From Meghimatium bilineatum (taxonomy: Eukaryota > Mollusca > Gastropoda > Stylommatophora > Philomycidae), in assembly GCA_034231615.1 (NCBI GenBank), contig CM067306.1, positions 67,549,579 through 67,613,578 of the forward strand: a stretch of DNA of 64,000 bases, written 5' to 3'. Positions 11,801 to 26,800 of this stretch are shown piece by piece. The number at the start of each line of letters is the position of its first letter. Within the stretch, counting starts at the first letter, position 1. The notes below the pieces were generated by a model. That model worked only from the letters and a program-made list of their open reading frames with translations, did no database searches and had not been told where the DNA came from. A program made the translations under genes and the position numbers.

Positions 11801-14800
11801 TGCAGTATTGTAATCTAATATCTGACTGCAGTATTGTAATCTAATATCTGACTGCAGTATTGTAATATAATATCTGACTGCAGAATGCTGAAGAAAAAAT
11901 GGCTGAGTCTAATATTGAAATAATTCAGTGTCCCAGTCTAAGATTGTTATCAATCAGTGTCCCAGTCTAAGATTGTAATAATTCAGTGTCCCAGTTTAAC
12001 ATTGTTATCATTCAGTGTCCCAGTCTAAGATTGTAATCATTCAGTGTCCCAGTTTAACATTGTTATCAATCAGTGTCCCAGTCTAAGATTGTAATCATTC
12101 AGTGTCCCAGTTTAACATTGTTATCAATCAGTGTCCCAGTCTAAGATTGTAATAATTCAGTGTCCCAGTTTAACATTGTTATCAATCAGTGTCCCAGTCT
12201 AAGAATTGAATCATTGTAATCATTCAGTGGTCCAGTTCTCTTCATGGTTCTCTCAAGAGAAGGTGCACTCACTGGTTGGAGACTAGAAATGGGTGATGCA
12301 GATCCAGATGTGGCTAAGAACACCAATTCTGAATCGTAAGTTTCACAGAGTTGTTTGTTTTGTTTTGTTTCCAAGTTATATTTTACATTTATTTTCTCTG
12401 TATTTACTTTTCAGGCACCAACATTGATGATTTTTATGTTGGAAATGATTTGTTTATGTAGTTTTCACATATACATACAATTTTTATTTTTTTAAGTAGT
12501 TTCACACACACATCGAACCGATTCTTTTTTTATGGATGTGAAGCATGGACTTTAAACAAGAAAATTCAAAGTGACTTGGAGGCTACAGAAATGTGGTTTC
12601 TGAGAAGAATGATGAAAATACCATGGACAGCCAAGAAAACTAATGCAGATGATTTCATTGATGCTGGGGTAAAAAGATCAATCATATCAAACATTAGGAG
12701 CAGACAGTCAAGGTTTCTAGGGCATGTGCTGAGAAGAACACAGCTTGAACACTTAATAACCACTGGAAAGATCAAAGGGAGAAGAGATAGAGGTCGACAA
12801 AGAGAAAAGTTACTAGATGGGCTTGTATCGTGGCACGGTAGAAGCTCACCAACCGAGCTTATTGACAACACAAGAGACAGAGAGTTGTGGAGAAACATGA
12901 TCGCCTACGCCAGTCGGCACGGCACTTGATTTACACATAAATACAATGTTTGTTTGTTTACGTAGTTCCACACATACATACAATTTATGTTTGTTTAAGT
13001 AGTTTCACAAATACATGCAATTTTGTGTTTACTTAAGTAGTTTCACACATACAGACAATTTTTTGTTGTTTAAGTAGTTCCACACATACATACAAATTTT
13101 GTTTAAGTATTTCCACACATACATACAATTTTTGTTTAAGTAGTTTCACACATACAGACAATTTTTGTTTGTTTAAGTAGTTTCACAAATACCGGTACAT
13201 GCAATTTTTTGTTTATTTAAGTAGTTTCATACATAACTACAATTTTTTGTTTATTTAAGTAGTTCCAAACATACAGTTAATTATTGATGGAAGGAGACCT
13301 GTATATTTTAAGCAGAGTATACATAGCTATGACTGGTTTGAAAGTCAGCTGAAGAACATGCACCTACCACCAACTGGCACAGGGAAGAAAGAGTGAAAGC
13401 TAACAACACTAAATATAATAGTTTCATTTCAAGAAAGAGTGAAAGCTAACAACACTGAAATATAATAGTTTCAAAGCAGCTCAAACCACTTTGACTTGTA
13501 GACTTCTGGGTATGAAAGAAACCTCTGGAGGAACACTGATTTCACATAGAAAACAGGAGCTTCATTGCTTGCAATTTCTGGGGGATCAAAATAAATAAAC
13601 AAACAAACACTTATGGATGCACTACTTGAAACTCTGAAGTCACCTATGCTGCCTCTCAGTTTCTCACACAATAATTGATTCTTAGATCTACAAACAAAAT
13701 CCTCAGTAACAACAAACATATAAAATAATATCCGTATTAGTTATACAAGGACCGATAGGTCTTCTTGTAAACATGGATAACATATATAGACAATACAATT
13801 ATGGTATCCATGTTTACAAGAAGACCTATCGGCCCTTGTATAACTAATACGGATATTATTTTATATGCTTGTTGTTACTGAGGATATTTTAATACCTGTA
13901 TGGAATGTTTGTTGTTGTTGTAATAGTCCTTGTCTCGATTAGTCCGTTCTGGTGACTTTGAGTGCACGGTTTGAATGTCTTGATAAAATCACATCTTTTT
14001 TTTTAGATGTGGTTAGTCAAGTACGAAGAACGCCTGTGCAATAGTTGCTAGGCGATTTGGTGCCGTTGAACGGACTGGTTCAATTCCCGTTAGTCTCAAG
14101 AATTTTTAAATTGTTCTCTGGCTTCCTACTTAAATTTACTTGTGTGATATATGCATGTGTTTGTGAGCTGTTGTTTTGTTCCATTTATGGTGTTACTTCA
14201 TTTATCAACATGGGGGAAACAGATGTCTTGATTGTAGGACAAGTTGTAAGATAGACTTCATTTATCAACATGGGGAAAACTGATGTCTTGATTGTAGGAC
14301 AAGTTGTAAGATAGACTTCATTTGTCAACTCTTGTTCCACAGTCTGCGTGCACTATATGGAAAAAATCTTTTGCGCAACGCCATTCACGGCAGCTCTAGC
14401 CCTGCACATTTCAAAAGGGAAATGCTAGCAGTATTTGGGGACTTGAAGTTTAACGAAGATGGTACAGTCAAAGGTATTATAACATTGCTTCTGTCATATA
14501 GCTACATCAATTTATCTCATACAGTTTCCTGTTGTTATGCTTCCGGTTAAGGTGCAGCGTGACAGTTTGTTATTCCTGCTTGCCTAATGGGAAGTAAAGT
14601 TCAGTGTTTCAGTGCTTTCTAAATGGAATATGTGATTTTGTTTCTGAATGGGATATGTGATTTTGTTTCTGAATGGGATAGATTAGAACATGGTTTAGTC
14701 ATTTGGAGACACTGAAACAACATTGTGACTGGTCTAGCAAACCAACAGTGTAGAACTAAAACACTGATACAGCATTGTGACTGGTCTAGCAAACCAACAG

Positions 14801-17800
14801 TGTAGAACTAAAACACTGAAACAACATTGTGACTGGTCTAGCAAACCAACAGTGTAGAACTAAAACACTGATACAGCATTGTGACTGGTCTAGCAAACCA
14901 ACAGTGTAGAACTAAAACACTGAAACAACATTGTGACTGGTCTAGCAAACCAACAGTGTAGAACTAAAACACTGAAACAACATTGTGACTGGTCTAGCAA
15001 ACCAACAGTGTAGAACTAAAACACTGAAACAACATTGTGACTGGTCTAGCAAACCAACAGTGTAGAACTAAAACACTGATACAGCATTGTGACTGGTCTA
15101 GCAAACCAACAGTGTAGAACTAAAACACTGAAACAACATTGTGACTGGTCTAACAAACCAACAGTGTAGAACTAAAACACTGAAACAACATTGTGACTGG
15201 TCTAGCAAACCAACAGTGTAGAACTAAAACACTGAAACAACATTGTGACTGGTCTAGCAAACCAACAGTGTAGAACTAAAACACTTGTAGAAAACATGGA
15301 GAGTTCTCAGAAGACGACAATGAATTAGCACTCAAAAAAGTTGTCTCCAGAGAACTCTTCTATACCTGATGCTGCAATGCATAAGGAGTATAAAGCGAAA
15401 AGAAAGAAAGAAGTAACCTGTCTGTTGTCTGTCTCAGAACTGTCTTATCTTACTGTTAGGAACTTACAAAGAGCTTTTTAAATCCCATCTCAACCTCCAA
15501 GTGGTGCTCCTGGTAACAGACAAATGCACTGCAGTCTGGCTAAGTTAGTTGAGATTGAAGATGGAAGACAAAACTTCCAAAAATGTTGTGTTTCTTCTGC
15601 TGTATTCAGTCTCAAACTCCTGCTAGGTAGCAGCATGTATCCGGAGAATGGATTGCATTTGGCATGGTATACAGTTTGACAGTGATATTTGTGCCTTTTG
15701 TCCTCACACATCTGACTTAAGTATTACATTTGTCCTGGCACATGTGACTTAAGTATTACTTTTGTCTGGATACATCTGACTTAAGTATTACTTTGTCCTT
15801 GCACATCTGACTTAAGTATTACTTTTTTCCGGGTACATCTGACTTAAGTATTACTTTTGTCCTGACACATCTGACTTAAGTATTACTTATCTTCTGGCAC
15901 ATCTGACTAAAGTATTACTTAAGTCACCTGTGTAATTTTGACCTATGGGGTGTGATGACCAACAATCAATGGATCAATGCTTTTGTAGAAAGACTATTGG
16001 CTGTTAAGTGCTACTGGAGCACTATCTACAGTAAAAACGGTTCATTCAGACAAGATTAACTACAACATAAGGTGATCAAGTCAGGGTAATGGAACACACA
16101 ATAACAAACTACAACATAAGGTGATCAAGTCAGGGTAATGGAACACATCAGCTATAGGTGTCAACTAGTTTTCCATATTGATATGCATTTTGCCCCCCCC
16201 CCCTTCCAATTTAAAAAAAAAGTAATTTTGGCGTTAAATTTCCGTAAATATTATAAATGCTGTTGGATTTTTAATCTCACATATTGGAATGTATTGACAG
16301 GTTTTTAAATGGTTTATTTAATTACTAAAAAAAATATTTTTGGTTTTGCGTACATTTTTATTGAATCACAGAAATAAATTGTTAAAAATACAGATTTATG
16401 AAAAAATAAGTTGCCAGTTATGCATCAGACTCAGCAAATATTTCAACAAACATTAAACGTGACTTAAGAAGCAAATTGTTGCAACTGTACGCAGGCAGAT
16501 GAAACAATGTGTCCTATATAGTGTTGGAATATCCAACTCTTCTGTGTCGCCAGGTCCAAAAGCTATGAATATTTGCTGTGGCCTGCCATGAATGTCATGA
16601 GAGGCTACTAAGGATTGAGTTTGACTGTCCCATCTCTAAAGTGACCAAAAAGCAATGCTGAAGTCAGACATTTCATGTAACAAGGTGCAGATATCATAGC
16701 CACACAACAGTACAGGTATAAAACACCACACAACAGTACAGGTATAAAACACGACACAACAGTACAGGTATAAAACACCAGACAGCAGTACAGTTATAAA
16801 ACGTGCACATTCCTGAACTTGATATTGGCTGCTAAAGGGAGCTGAGCTCCACAACCGTAGATAATCATCATCATCAAGTGCCATCTCCACAACGAAGGTT
16901 GGCGGCAAAAGACCTCAAATATTCCCTGTGTCTTGTTGTGGTTGTGCACTCTGCTAGACTGTAACCTGTCCATCTTGTGCTGTTACTCTCCCATTTGTAT
17001 CTCTGTCTAACTCTTGCTGGACTCCCTTCGACTGTACCCTCAAATAAGGTCTTCAACAAGGAGTCATGTCTTTTAATATGTCCAAAATATTTTATTTGCT
17101 TGATCTTTATTTCTCATAATAATTATTTATTCATCTTAGAACATCTTTGTAGATAATAATTAACACTGACTATATTCAAGCAATGATGTCAATGCCTGAG
17201 TTATTATATTCTAGCAATGATGTCACTGCCTGAGTTATTATATTCTAGCAATGATGTCACTGCCTGAGTTATTATATTCTAGCAATGATGTCACTGCCTG
17301 AGTTATTATATTCTAGCAATTATGTCACTGCCTGAGTTATTATATTCAAGCAATGATGTCAATGCCTGAGTTATTATATTCTAGCAATGATGTCAATGCC
17401 TGAGTTATTATATTCTAGCAATGATGTCACTGCCTGAGTTATTATATTCTAGCAATGATGTCACTGCCTGAGTTATTATATTCTAGCAATTATGTCACTG
17501 CCTGAGTTATTATATTCTAGCAATGATGTCACTGCCTGAGTTATTATATTCTAGCAATGATGTCACTGCCTGAGTTATTATATTCTAGCAATGATGTCAC
17601 TGCCTGAGTTATTATATTCTAGCAATTATGTCACTGCCTGAGTTATTATATTCTAGCAATGATGTCACTGCCTGAGTTATTATATTCTAGCAATGATGTC
17701 ACTGCCTGAGTTATTATATTCTAGCAATGATGTCACTGCCTGAGTTATTATATTCAAGCAATGATGTCACTGCCTGAGTTATTATATTCTAGCAATGATG

Positions 17801-20800
17801 TCACTGCCTGAGTTATTATATTCTAGCAATGATGTCACTGCCTGAGTTATTATATTCTAGCAATGATGTCACTGCCTGAGTTATTATATTCTAGCAATGA
17901 TGTCAATGCCTGAGTTATTATATTCTAGCAATGATGTCAATGCCTGAGTTATTATATTCTAGCAATGATGTCACTGCCTGAGTTATTATATTCTAGCAAT
18001 GATGTCAATGCCTGAGTTATTATATTCTAGCAATGATGTCAATGCCTGAGTTATTATATTCTAGCAATGATGTCACTGCCTGAGTTATTATATTCTAGCA
18101 ATGATGTCACTGCCTGAGTTATTATATTCTAGCAATGATGTCACTGCCTGAGTTATTATATTCTAGCAATGATGTCACTGCCTGAGTTATTATATTCTAG
18201 CAATGATGTCAATGCCTGAGTTATTATATGAGTGTTAGATAGCTACTGATTTTTCATCTTCCTATTTGTTATTTTTCAGGTGCACAACCTAATTTAGAAG
18301 AAACCTCGCAAGGTGAGTACTTGAGGACATTTTTTTTTCAGTCAATCTCAAACTCCTGCTTGATCTCTCTTGTAGGAGGACAATGTTCCTACTAGATTTC
18401 CAGCAGAATGTAGTCCAGAGATCTCTTGTAGGAGGACAATGTTCCTACTAGATTTCCAGCAGAATTTAGTCCAGAGATCTCTTGTAGGAGGACAATGTTC
18501 CTACTAGATTTCTAGCAGGATGTAGTCCAGAGATTTCTCTTGTAGGAGGACAATGTTCCTACTAGATTTCCAGCAGAATGTAGTCCAGTGATCTCTCTTG
18601 TAGGAGGACAATGTTCCTACTAGATTTCCAGCAGAATGTAGTCCAGAGATCTCTCTTGTAGGAGGACAATGTTCCTACTAGATTTCCAGCAGAATGTAGT
18701 CCAGAGATCTCTCTTGTAGGAGGACAATGTTCCTACTAGATTTCCAGCAGAATGTAGTCCAGAGATCTCTTGTAGGAGGACAATGTTCCTACTAGATTTC
18801 CAGCAGGATGTAGTCCAGAGATCTCTCTTGTAGGAGGACAATGTTCCTACTAGATTTCCAGCAGAATGTAGTCCAGAGATCTCTTGTAGGAGGACAATGT
18901 TCCTACTAGATTTCCAGCAGAATGTAGTCCAGAGATCTCTTGTAGGAGGACAATGTTCCTACTAGATTTCCAGCAGGATGTAGTCCAGAGATTTCTCTTG
19001 TAGGAGGACAATGTTCCTACTAGATTTCCAGCAGAATGTAGTCCAGAGATCTCTCTTGTAGGAGGACAATGTTCCTACTAGATTTCCAGCAGAATGTAGT
19101 CCAGAGATCTGTAGTGTACTGTGTGCATCTAAGGACTTATTAGCTATTTATGAACTCATTGTCAAGGACATCTCTTAATTTCATAAAAGTGGGGGATTTA
19201 ACACAGTGATACAATTAACACAATTTAGTGCATTCTCGATATTGACTCGTGCATCTCAAAATCCTCTGATCGTAAGGACTTATGAAGAGCAATGAGCATG
19301 TCTGCTCGGTCCATAGGCTGACCATCTGTTGTGGTGGCAAGGCTAATGATGATGCTAATTGGTCTGCCCATTCGTTTCTCTTCATGCCCATCTAAATCAT
19401 GTTCATTGAGTCACTTAGTGTGCATGCATGGGAATAGGCTTACGATTCCAGTCACTAAAGGTCTGCACTATGACAAATACTTCCATTGTTAGAATGCTTG
19501 TTGTGTCGGTAAAGGCACCACTGGCTGCATATACTGTTCTTGGTGTAATGACGGTCGTGACTGCCTCTTCAAAGACCATAGGAATAGGTATCCATTCCTC
19601 GCCAGACGTTTTGTCTTCTGGGGCACAGATAGGTTTAATGGTATCCTTGGCAGGACCTGTCCACAATTTACCTCTCCTGAGCCTGCTTCCCTTCACATGA
19701 GGGACCTCACTGTGTGTGTGTGTGTTTGTATATAGCATATTGTGTGTGTGTTTGTAGCATGGTGTCTGTGTTTGTAGTATATTGTACGTTTTATAGAAAA
19801 GTGTTTGTGTTATTGTAGCATATTGTGTGTGTGGTTATAGCATATTGTGTGTGTATATATAGCATATTGTGTGTGTGTTTGTAGCATATTGTGTGTTTTT
19901 GTAGCATATTGTGTGTATGTGTGTTTGTAGCATATTGTGTATGTGTTTATAGCCTAGTGTGTGTAGCATATTGTGTGTGTTTTTAGAATATTGTATGTTT
20001 GTTTTTATAACATATTGTGTGTGTGTGTGTTTGTAGCATATTGTGTGTTTTGTGTAGCATATTGTCTGTGTTTGTAGTGTACCATGTGTGTATGTAGTGT
20101 GCTGTGTGTGAAATATATCGTGTGAACTCCTGTAGATTGCAGGATGTAGTCTGGAGAATGGGATGTATAATGTCATGGTTTACAGCTTGGCTGAAATATG
20201 TGCACTAACCTGACCCATTTAACTTTCACACGGTGCCTGGGTCACTTTATCCTTTTATGGGATGAGATAGCAATCGTCACCCTAAAATAACCTTAGTCGC
20301 ATCTTACAACATGCATGGCATATCACACTGTCATTATTCTCTGCTTCCCTTTTTAAACTGCACAAACAGGCAGATAAATCCCCTGATATCAGAAACAATC
20401 CAACTGACTGTTGTCTATCTCAGGGGCTGCTGTAGCGCAAGGCAAACACGGGTTTGTGGTCTATCTCAGGGGCTGCTGTAGCGTAAGGCGAACACGGGTT
20501 TGTGGTCTATCTCAGGGGCTGCTGTAGCGCAAGGCGAACACAGGTTTGTGGTCTATCTCAGGGGCTGCTGTAGCGCAAGGCGAACACGGGTATAAACATA
20601 AAAATAAACTAAAGTGTTTACAATAGTGAACACAACATAACACTTGCAGTGAAACACAGACAATGTTTCTACCAAAAAGCCTTTATCAGTAAAACAAGGA
20701 ACAAACAACAACAGACTGTAAATAGTGTGTGCAAGTGCACAGTATAATGTGTGTAGTCTACTGTGTGTTTGTATTGTATAAATTTGTCTGTACAAAATCT

Positions 20801-23800
20801 AACTTCTTCATCTACTCCCACAAATCATGCATTTAGTCCTCCAGCGGGACAATTCAACTGATGACACAGGAAATGATGTTCCTGAATCCAATGTCTCTGG
20901 TCAGATTGAAATTATATTTTTGCTTAACTTCAAAGCTTCTCTAGTTTAGTTGCTACTGCCTTGAATATGTAACTTGATATTGTGACTTCAAAGATTCTTT
21001 AGTTGCGAATGCCTTGAATATGTAACTTGATATTGTTACTCCAAAGCTTCTCTAGTTGCAAATGCCTTGAATATGTAACTTGATATTGTGACTTCAAAGC
21101 TTCTCTAGTTAGTTGCTACTGCCTTGAATGTGTAACTTGATATTGTGACTTCAAAGCTTCTCTAGTTTAGTTGCTAATACCTTGAATATGTAACTTGATA
21201 TTGTGACTTCAAAGCTTCTTTAGTTGCTAATGCCTTGAATATGTAACTTGATATTGTTACTCCAAAGCTTCTCTAGTTGCTAATGCCTTGAATGTGTAAC
21301 TTGATATTGTGACTGTGTCCATGCTTATATTCCTAGCTTGCTTCACTTTACAATAGTTGGATTCACCTGTGTTGTTTGGCCCTGAAAGGGGAGCAAACAA
21401 TAATAACTCAGAGACTTTCCATGCATGTCATAAAAAATGGCAGTAGGTTTGGGGATGGTGTTGGCTCTCCCCTCCTGTAGGTTTGGGGATGGTATTGGCT
21501 CTCCCCTCCTGTAGGTTTGGGGATGGTGTTGGCTCTCCCCTACTGTAGGTTTGGAGATGGTGTTGGCTCTCCCCTCCTGTAGGTTTGGGGATGGTGTTGG
21601 CTCTCCTCTCCTGTAGGTTTGGGGATGGTGTTGGCTCTCCCCTCCTGTAGGTTTGGGGATGGTGTTGGCTCTCCCCTCCTGTAGGTTTGGGGATGGTGTT
21701 GGCTCTCCCCTCCTGTAGGTTTGGGGATGGTGTTGGCTCTCCTCTCCTGTAGGTTTGGGGATGGTGTTGGCTCTCCCCTCCTGTAGGTTTGGGGATGGTG
21801 TTGGCTCTCCCCTCCTGTAGGTTTGGGGATGGTGTTGGCTCTCCTCTCCTGTAGGTTTGGGGATGGTGTTGGCTCTCCCCTCCTGTAGGTTTGGGGATGG
21901 TGTTGGCTCTCCCCTCCTGTAGGTTTGGGGATGGTGTTGGCTCTCCTCTCCTGTAGGTTTGGGGATGGTGTTGGCTCTCCTCTCCTGTAGGTTTGGGGAT
22001 GGTGTTGGCTCTCCCCTCCTGTAGGTTTGGGGATGGTGTTGGCTCTCCCCTCCTGTAGGTTTGGGGATGGTGTTGGCTCTCCCCTACTGTAGGTTTGGGG
22101 ATGGTGTTGGCTCTCCCCTCCTGTAGGTTTGGGGATGGTGTTGGCTCTCCTCTCCTGTAGGTTTGGGGATGGTGTTGGCTCTCCCCTCCTGTAGGTTTGG
22201 GGATGGTGTTGGCTCTCCCCTCCTGTAGGTTTGGGGATGGTGTTGGCTCTCCCCTCCTGTAGATGACTCATTTATGTTGGTTATAATTATACACTGCTTT
22301 ATGCTGTGTCATCCTTGACTGTCTTTGTGAGACATACTCAACAGCTTAACTCTTTCCACCTTCAGTGCTTAAGAAATCTTATGGGAGTACATTGGCAGGA
22401 TCGAGTACTAGACATGGAAATTCTTCAAAAGTCCCATATGCAGAATATTGATGCCCTGTTGATTAGGTCCCAACTTCGCTGGACTGACCACATCATTCAC
22501 ATGCCAGACAAGTGCCTTTCAAAGAGATTGTTCTATGGGTATCTGTGCAATGGTAAACATTCAAAGAAGAGGGGAGAAAAAGTGCTTCAAGGATTACTCA
22601 AAGAACTTTGTCAAACACTGTAGCATTGATCACAGCCTCTGAGAGACTATAGCTCTTGATCGCTCAGCTTGGCACAATATGATCACCGCTGGCATCACAA
22701 AATTTGAAAAAGAAGAACACTGCAGGCAATCTACCAAAAATAGAAACGGAAAGAAAGTTCTGAAAACATCCTTACTCAGGACCCTCTGCATGCATGCGCA
22801 CACTGCAACATATCTTTCCTGGCATGAATCAGGCTCCTTGGGCATCTACAAACTCACAAACCTAAACCAAAATAGACAGACAGCAATATTTTTGTTTATA
22901 TTCATCATTTCTTGGTCACATCTGTATGTTGTTTTTCATGACATGCAGGTGGTCAACTAGTACAGATTTTCCGTATTGATACAGATTTCAGGCCCCAAAA
23001 AAACCCCACAAAACATTTTGAGTGTTTTTTTAATATTTTTAAAACAAAATATCAAATGGTGTTACATCTTCAGTAATTACTACTAATACAGACGTTTTGC
23101 ACATATTGAACGTATTGAGGGGGGGAGAATTGGTTTTGGAGGGTTTTGTGGTGCTAAATATGGACGTTTTTATTGAAATATGGAAATAAATTGTTAAAAT
23201 TACTAATTTATTGAAAAATAAGTTGGCATCTATGTGCTATGCTCATCGTCGCTTGTGAAGGAGGAACATCATCATCATCAGACTTGACTCATAAACCATG
23301 CTGTGTACTAGCAATCCTGGAAACCATAACACATAAAACATTCTGTACATCATGACTACACTATAACACACTCTGTACATCATGACTACACTATAACACA
23401 CTCTGTACATCATGACTACACTATAACACAACACATTATGTACATCATAACTACACTATAACACACTCTGTACATCATGACTACACTACAACACAAAACA
23501 CACTCTGTACATCTTGACTACACTATAACACACAACACATTTTGTACATCATAACTACACTATAGCACACAACACATTATGTACATCATGACTACACTAT
23601 AGCACACAACACATTCTGTACATCCTGGCTACACTATAACACACAACACATTCTGTACATCATAACTACACTATAGCACATTCTGTACATCATAACTACA
23701 CTATAGTACATTCTGTACATCATAACTACACTATAGCACATTCTGTACATCCTGGCTACACTATAACACACAACACATTCTGTACATCATGACTACACTA

Positions 23801-26800
23801 TAGCACACAACACATTCTGTACATCCTGGCTACACTATAACACACAACACATTCTGTACATCATAACTACACTATAGCACACAACACATTATGTACATCA
23901 TGACTACACTATAGCACACAACACATTCTGTACATCCTGGCTATACTATAACACACAACACATTCTGTACATCATAACTACACTATAGCACACAACACAT
24001 TATGTACATCATAACTACACTATAGCACATTCTGTACATCATGACTACACTATAACACACAACACATTCTGTACATCATAACTACACTATAGCACACAAC
24101 ACATTCTGTACATCCTGGCTACACTATAACACACAACACATTCTGTACATCATAACTACACTATAGCACACACCACATTCTGTACATCCTGGCTACACTA
24201 TAACACACAACACATTCTGTACATCCTGGCTACACTATAACACACAACACATTCTGTACATCATGACTACACTACAACACATTCTGTACATCATGACTAC
24301 ACTATAGCACATTCTGTACATCATGACTACACTACAGCACATTCTGTACATCATGACTACACTATAGCACATTCTGTACATCATGACTACACTACAACAC
24401 ATTCTGTACATCATGACTACACTACAACACTACAACACATTCTGTACATCATGACTACACTACAACACTACAACACATTCTGTACATCATGACTACACTA
24501 CAACACATTCTGTACATCATGACTACACTACAACACTACAACACATTCTGTACATCATGACTACACTATAGCACATTCTGTACATCATGACTACACTACA
24601 ACACATTCTGTACATCATGACTACACTACAACACTACAACACATTCTGTCCATCTTGACTACACTATAGCACATTCTGTACATCATGACTACACTACAGC
24701 ACATTCTGTACATCATGACTACACTATAGCACATTCTGTACATCATGACTACACTACAACACATTCTGTACATCATGACTACACTACAACACTACAACAC
24801 ATTCTGTACATCATGACTACACTACAAAACATTCTGTACATCATGGCTACATCAGACAAACAAGCAAACATTGTGACAACAAATGCACAGAAGAATAGTT
24901 GGATATTTCACTTACAATTTCTATTTTGTCAATGCAAGCTTGTGTTTTCTCTCTGTAGTGACTATTGTGCTGCTTATTATGCCTTATATAAACTGAACTA
25001 TATCAACAACACATAGCAATCATTCTTTATAGCAACTATCATTTATAGCAATAATCCTTTATAATAGCAGCAGTGTATAGCAATAATCCTTTAAAACAAC
25101 ATCAGTTTATAAATTTTTATAACAACAACCATTTATAACACTCATTTATAATTCTTTTTAATTTTTGCTTTATACTCCTTTATGTCTTGCAGTGTCTGGG
25201 GTAGAAGAGTTCTCTGGAGATGAGTTTTTTTTGTGTGCTTCATACCCGGTATATGTTTGTTTGTGTTTACTCTTTTAGTTTTGTAATCCATCATTTGCAA
25301 GGTCTGTATAGTAATGCTTTCTGAGGTGCACTATCTGATGATAGTCTGGAAACATGAGAAAACCACTTAATCTGATATATTCTGATGTCATCCAGGATTG
25401 ACATTGTGTTTGTTAGTTTTCTAATGTTTTGGTTCCTGATTCTGTATTTTATTGTTTCTCTGAGGATTCTATGTAGACAAGTCATTTCTGTTGTAACAAG
25501 TTTTCTTTTGGATTCTGTTGTTTCACATTTGACATTGGTAGCCTTCTGAGACCTCTCCATGTTTCCAACAAGCGTTTTAGTTCTGCACTGTCGGTTTCCT
25601 AGACCTTTTATGACAACAAACCTTTATAACAACAATCTCCTTTATAACAACAACCAGTTATTTTTTATAGCAATAATTATCTATAATAACAACCATTTAC
25701 AGCAATAATCCTCTATAACAACCATTTACAGATTTACAGCAATAATCCTCTATAACAACCATTTACAGCAATAATCCTCTATAACAACCATTTACAGCAA
25801 TAATCCTCTATAACAACCATTTACAGCAATAATCCTCTATAACAACCATTTACAGCAATAATCCTCTATAACAACCATTTACAGCAATAATCCTCTGTAA
25901 CAACCATTTACAGCAATAATCCTCTATAACAACCATTTACAGCAATAATCCTCTATAACAACCATTTATATCAAACTGAAGAAAGTATGTGCACAAGTGA
26001 TGTATACAAGTTTCATGATATTTTCATTCTTCTTCTTCTTCTTCTTCTGCGTTCGTTCTCAAACTCCTGCAGATTAGCAGGATGTAGTCCGGAGAATGGA
26101 ATGAGTTGTGTCATGGTTTACAGCATTGCTGTGATATCTGCGTCTTTTGGTCTGACACATTCGACTTCAGCATGGCTTTGGGTCACTGACCCTATATGGG
26201 ATGGGACAGCCAACTCCATCCCATAACCTCCTTAGTCGCCTTTTACGACATGCGAGGAAGGTAAACAGTGTTGCTATTCTTTGCTCCCCTTTCGGGCCTG
26301 GCAACACACGGGCGATATTTTCATTCTAACATTACACATTCTTACACTTGATTAATTCTACATTACAAATACTTACATTTGATTACTTCATTACAAATTT
26401 GTACATTTGATTACCTAGTACATATTATTACATTTGATTACTTCATTACAAATTCTTACACTTGATTAATTCTTTATTACACATTCTTACATTTGATAGC
26501 TTCTTCATTACACATTCTTACATTTGATTACTTCATTACAAAAGCTTGCATCTGATTACTTCATTACATATTCTTACATTTGAGTACTTCATTATAAATT
26601 CTTAAACTTGATTAATTCTCATTACAAATTCTTACACTTGATTACTTCATTACAAATGCATGATTTTGTTTCATATAACACAACGTAGGTCTTGATCTTA
26701 TAATAACATTTTCTATTGACTTCTGTTTCAGAACCAAGAGGTATGTTATCTGTAAAAACAGAGCCGTGCCTTTCTCTAGATTTTCTCAGTATGATAGAAG

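Noticed and set aside
12566-12898. - strand ORF of 110 codons
   Set aside because: Shadow of the RTE C-terminal frame on the opposite strand.
21540-22271. 243-codon ORF with Pro/Gln-rich repeats
   Set aside because: The 34-bp unit cycles through three frames; derived from SINE-A.
17165-24850. CRISPR-like regularly spaced repeats
   Set aside because: Units are contiguous with no unique spacers and the DNA is eukaryotic.
25196-25240. Exon beginning after TTGCAG in the NME8 intron
   Set aside because: The sequence matches the 3' end of the RTE LINE at 60748-61932.
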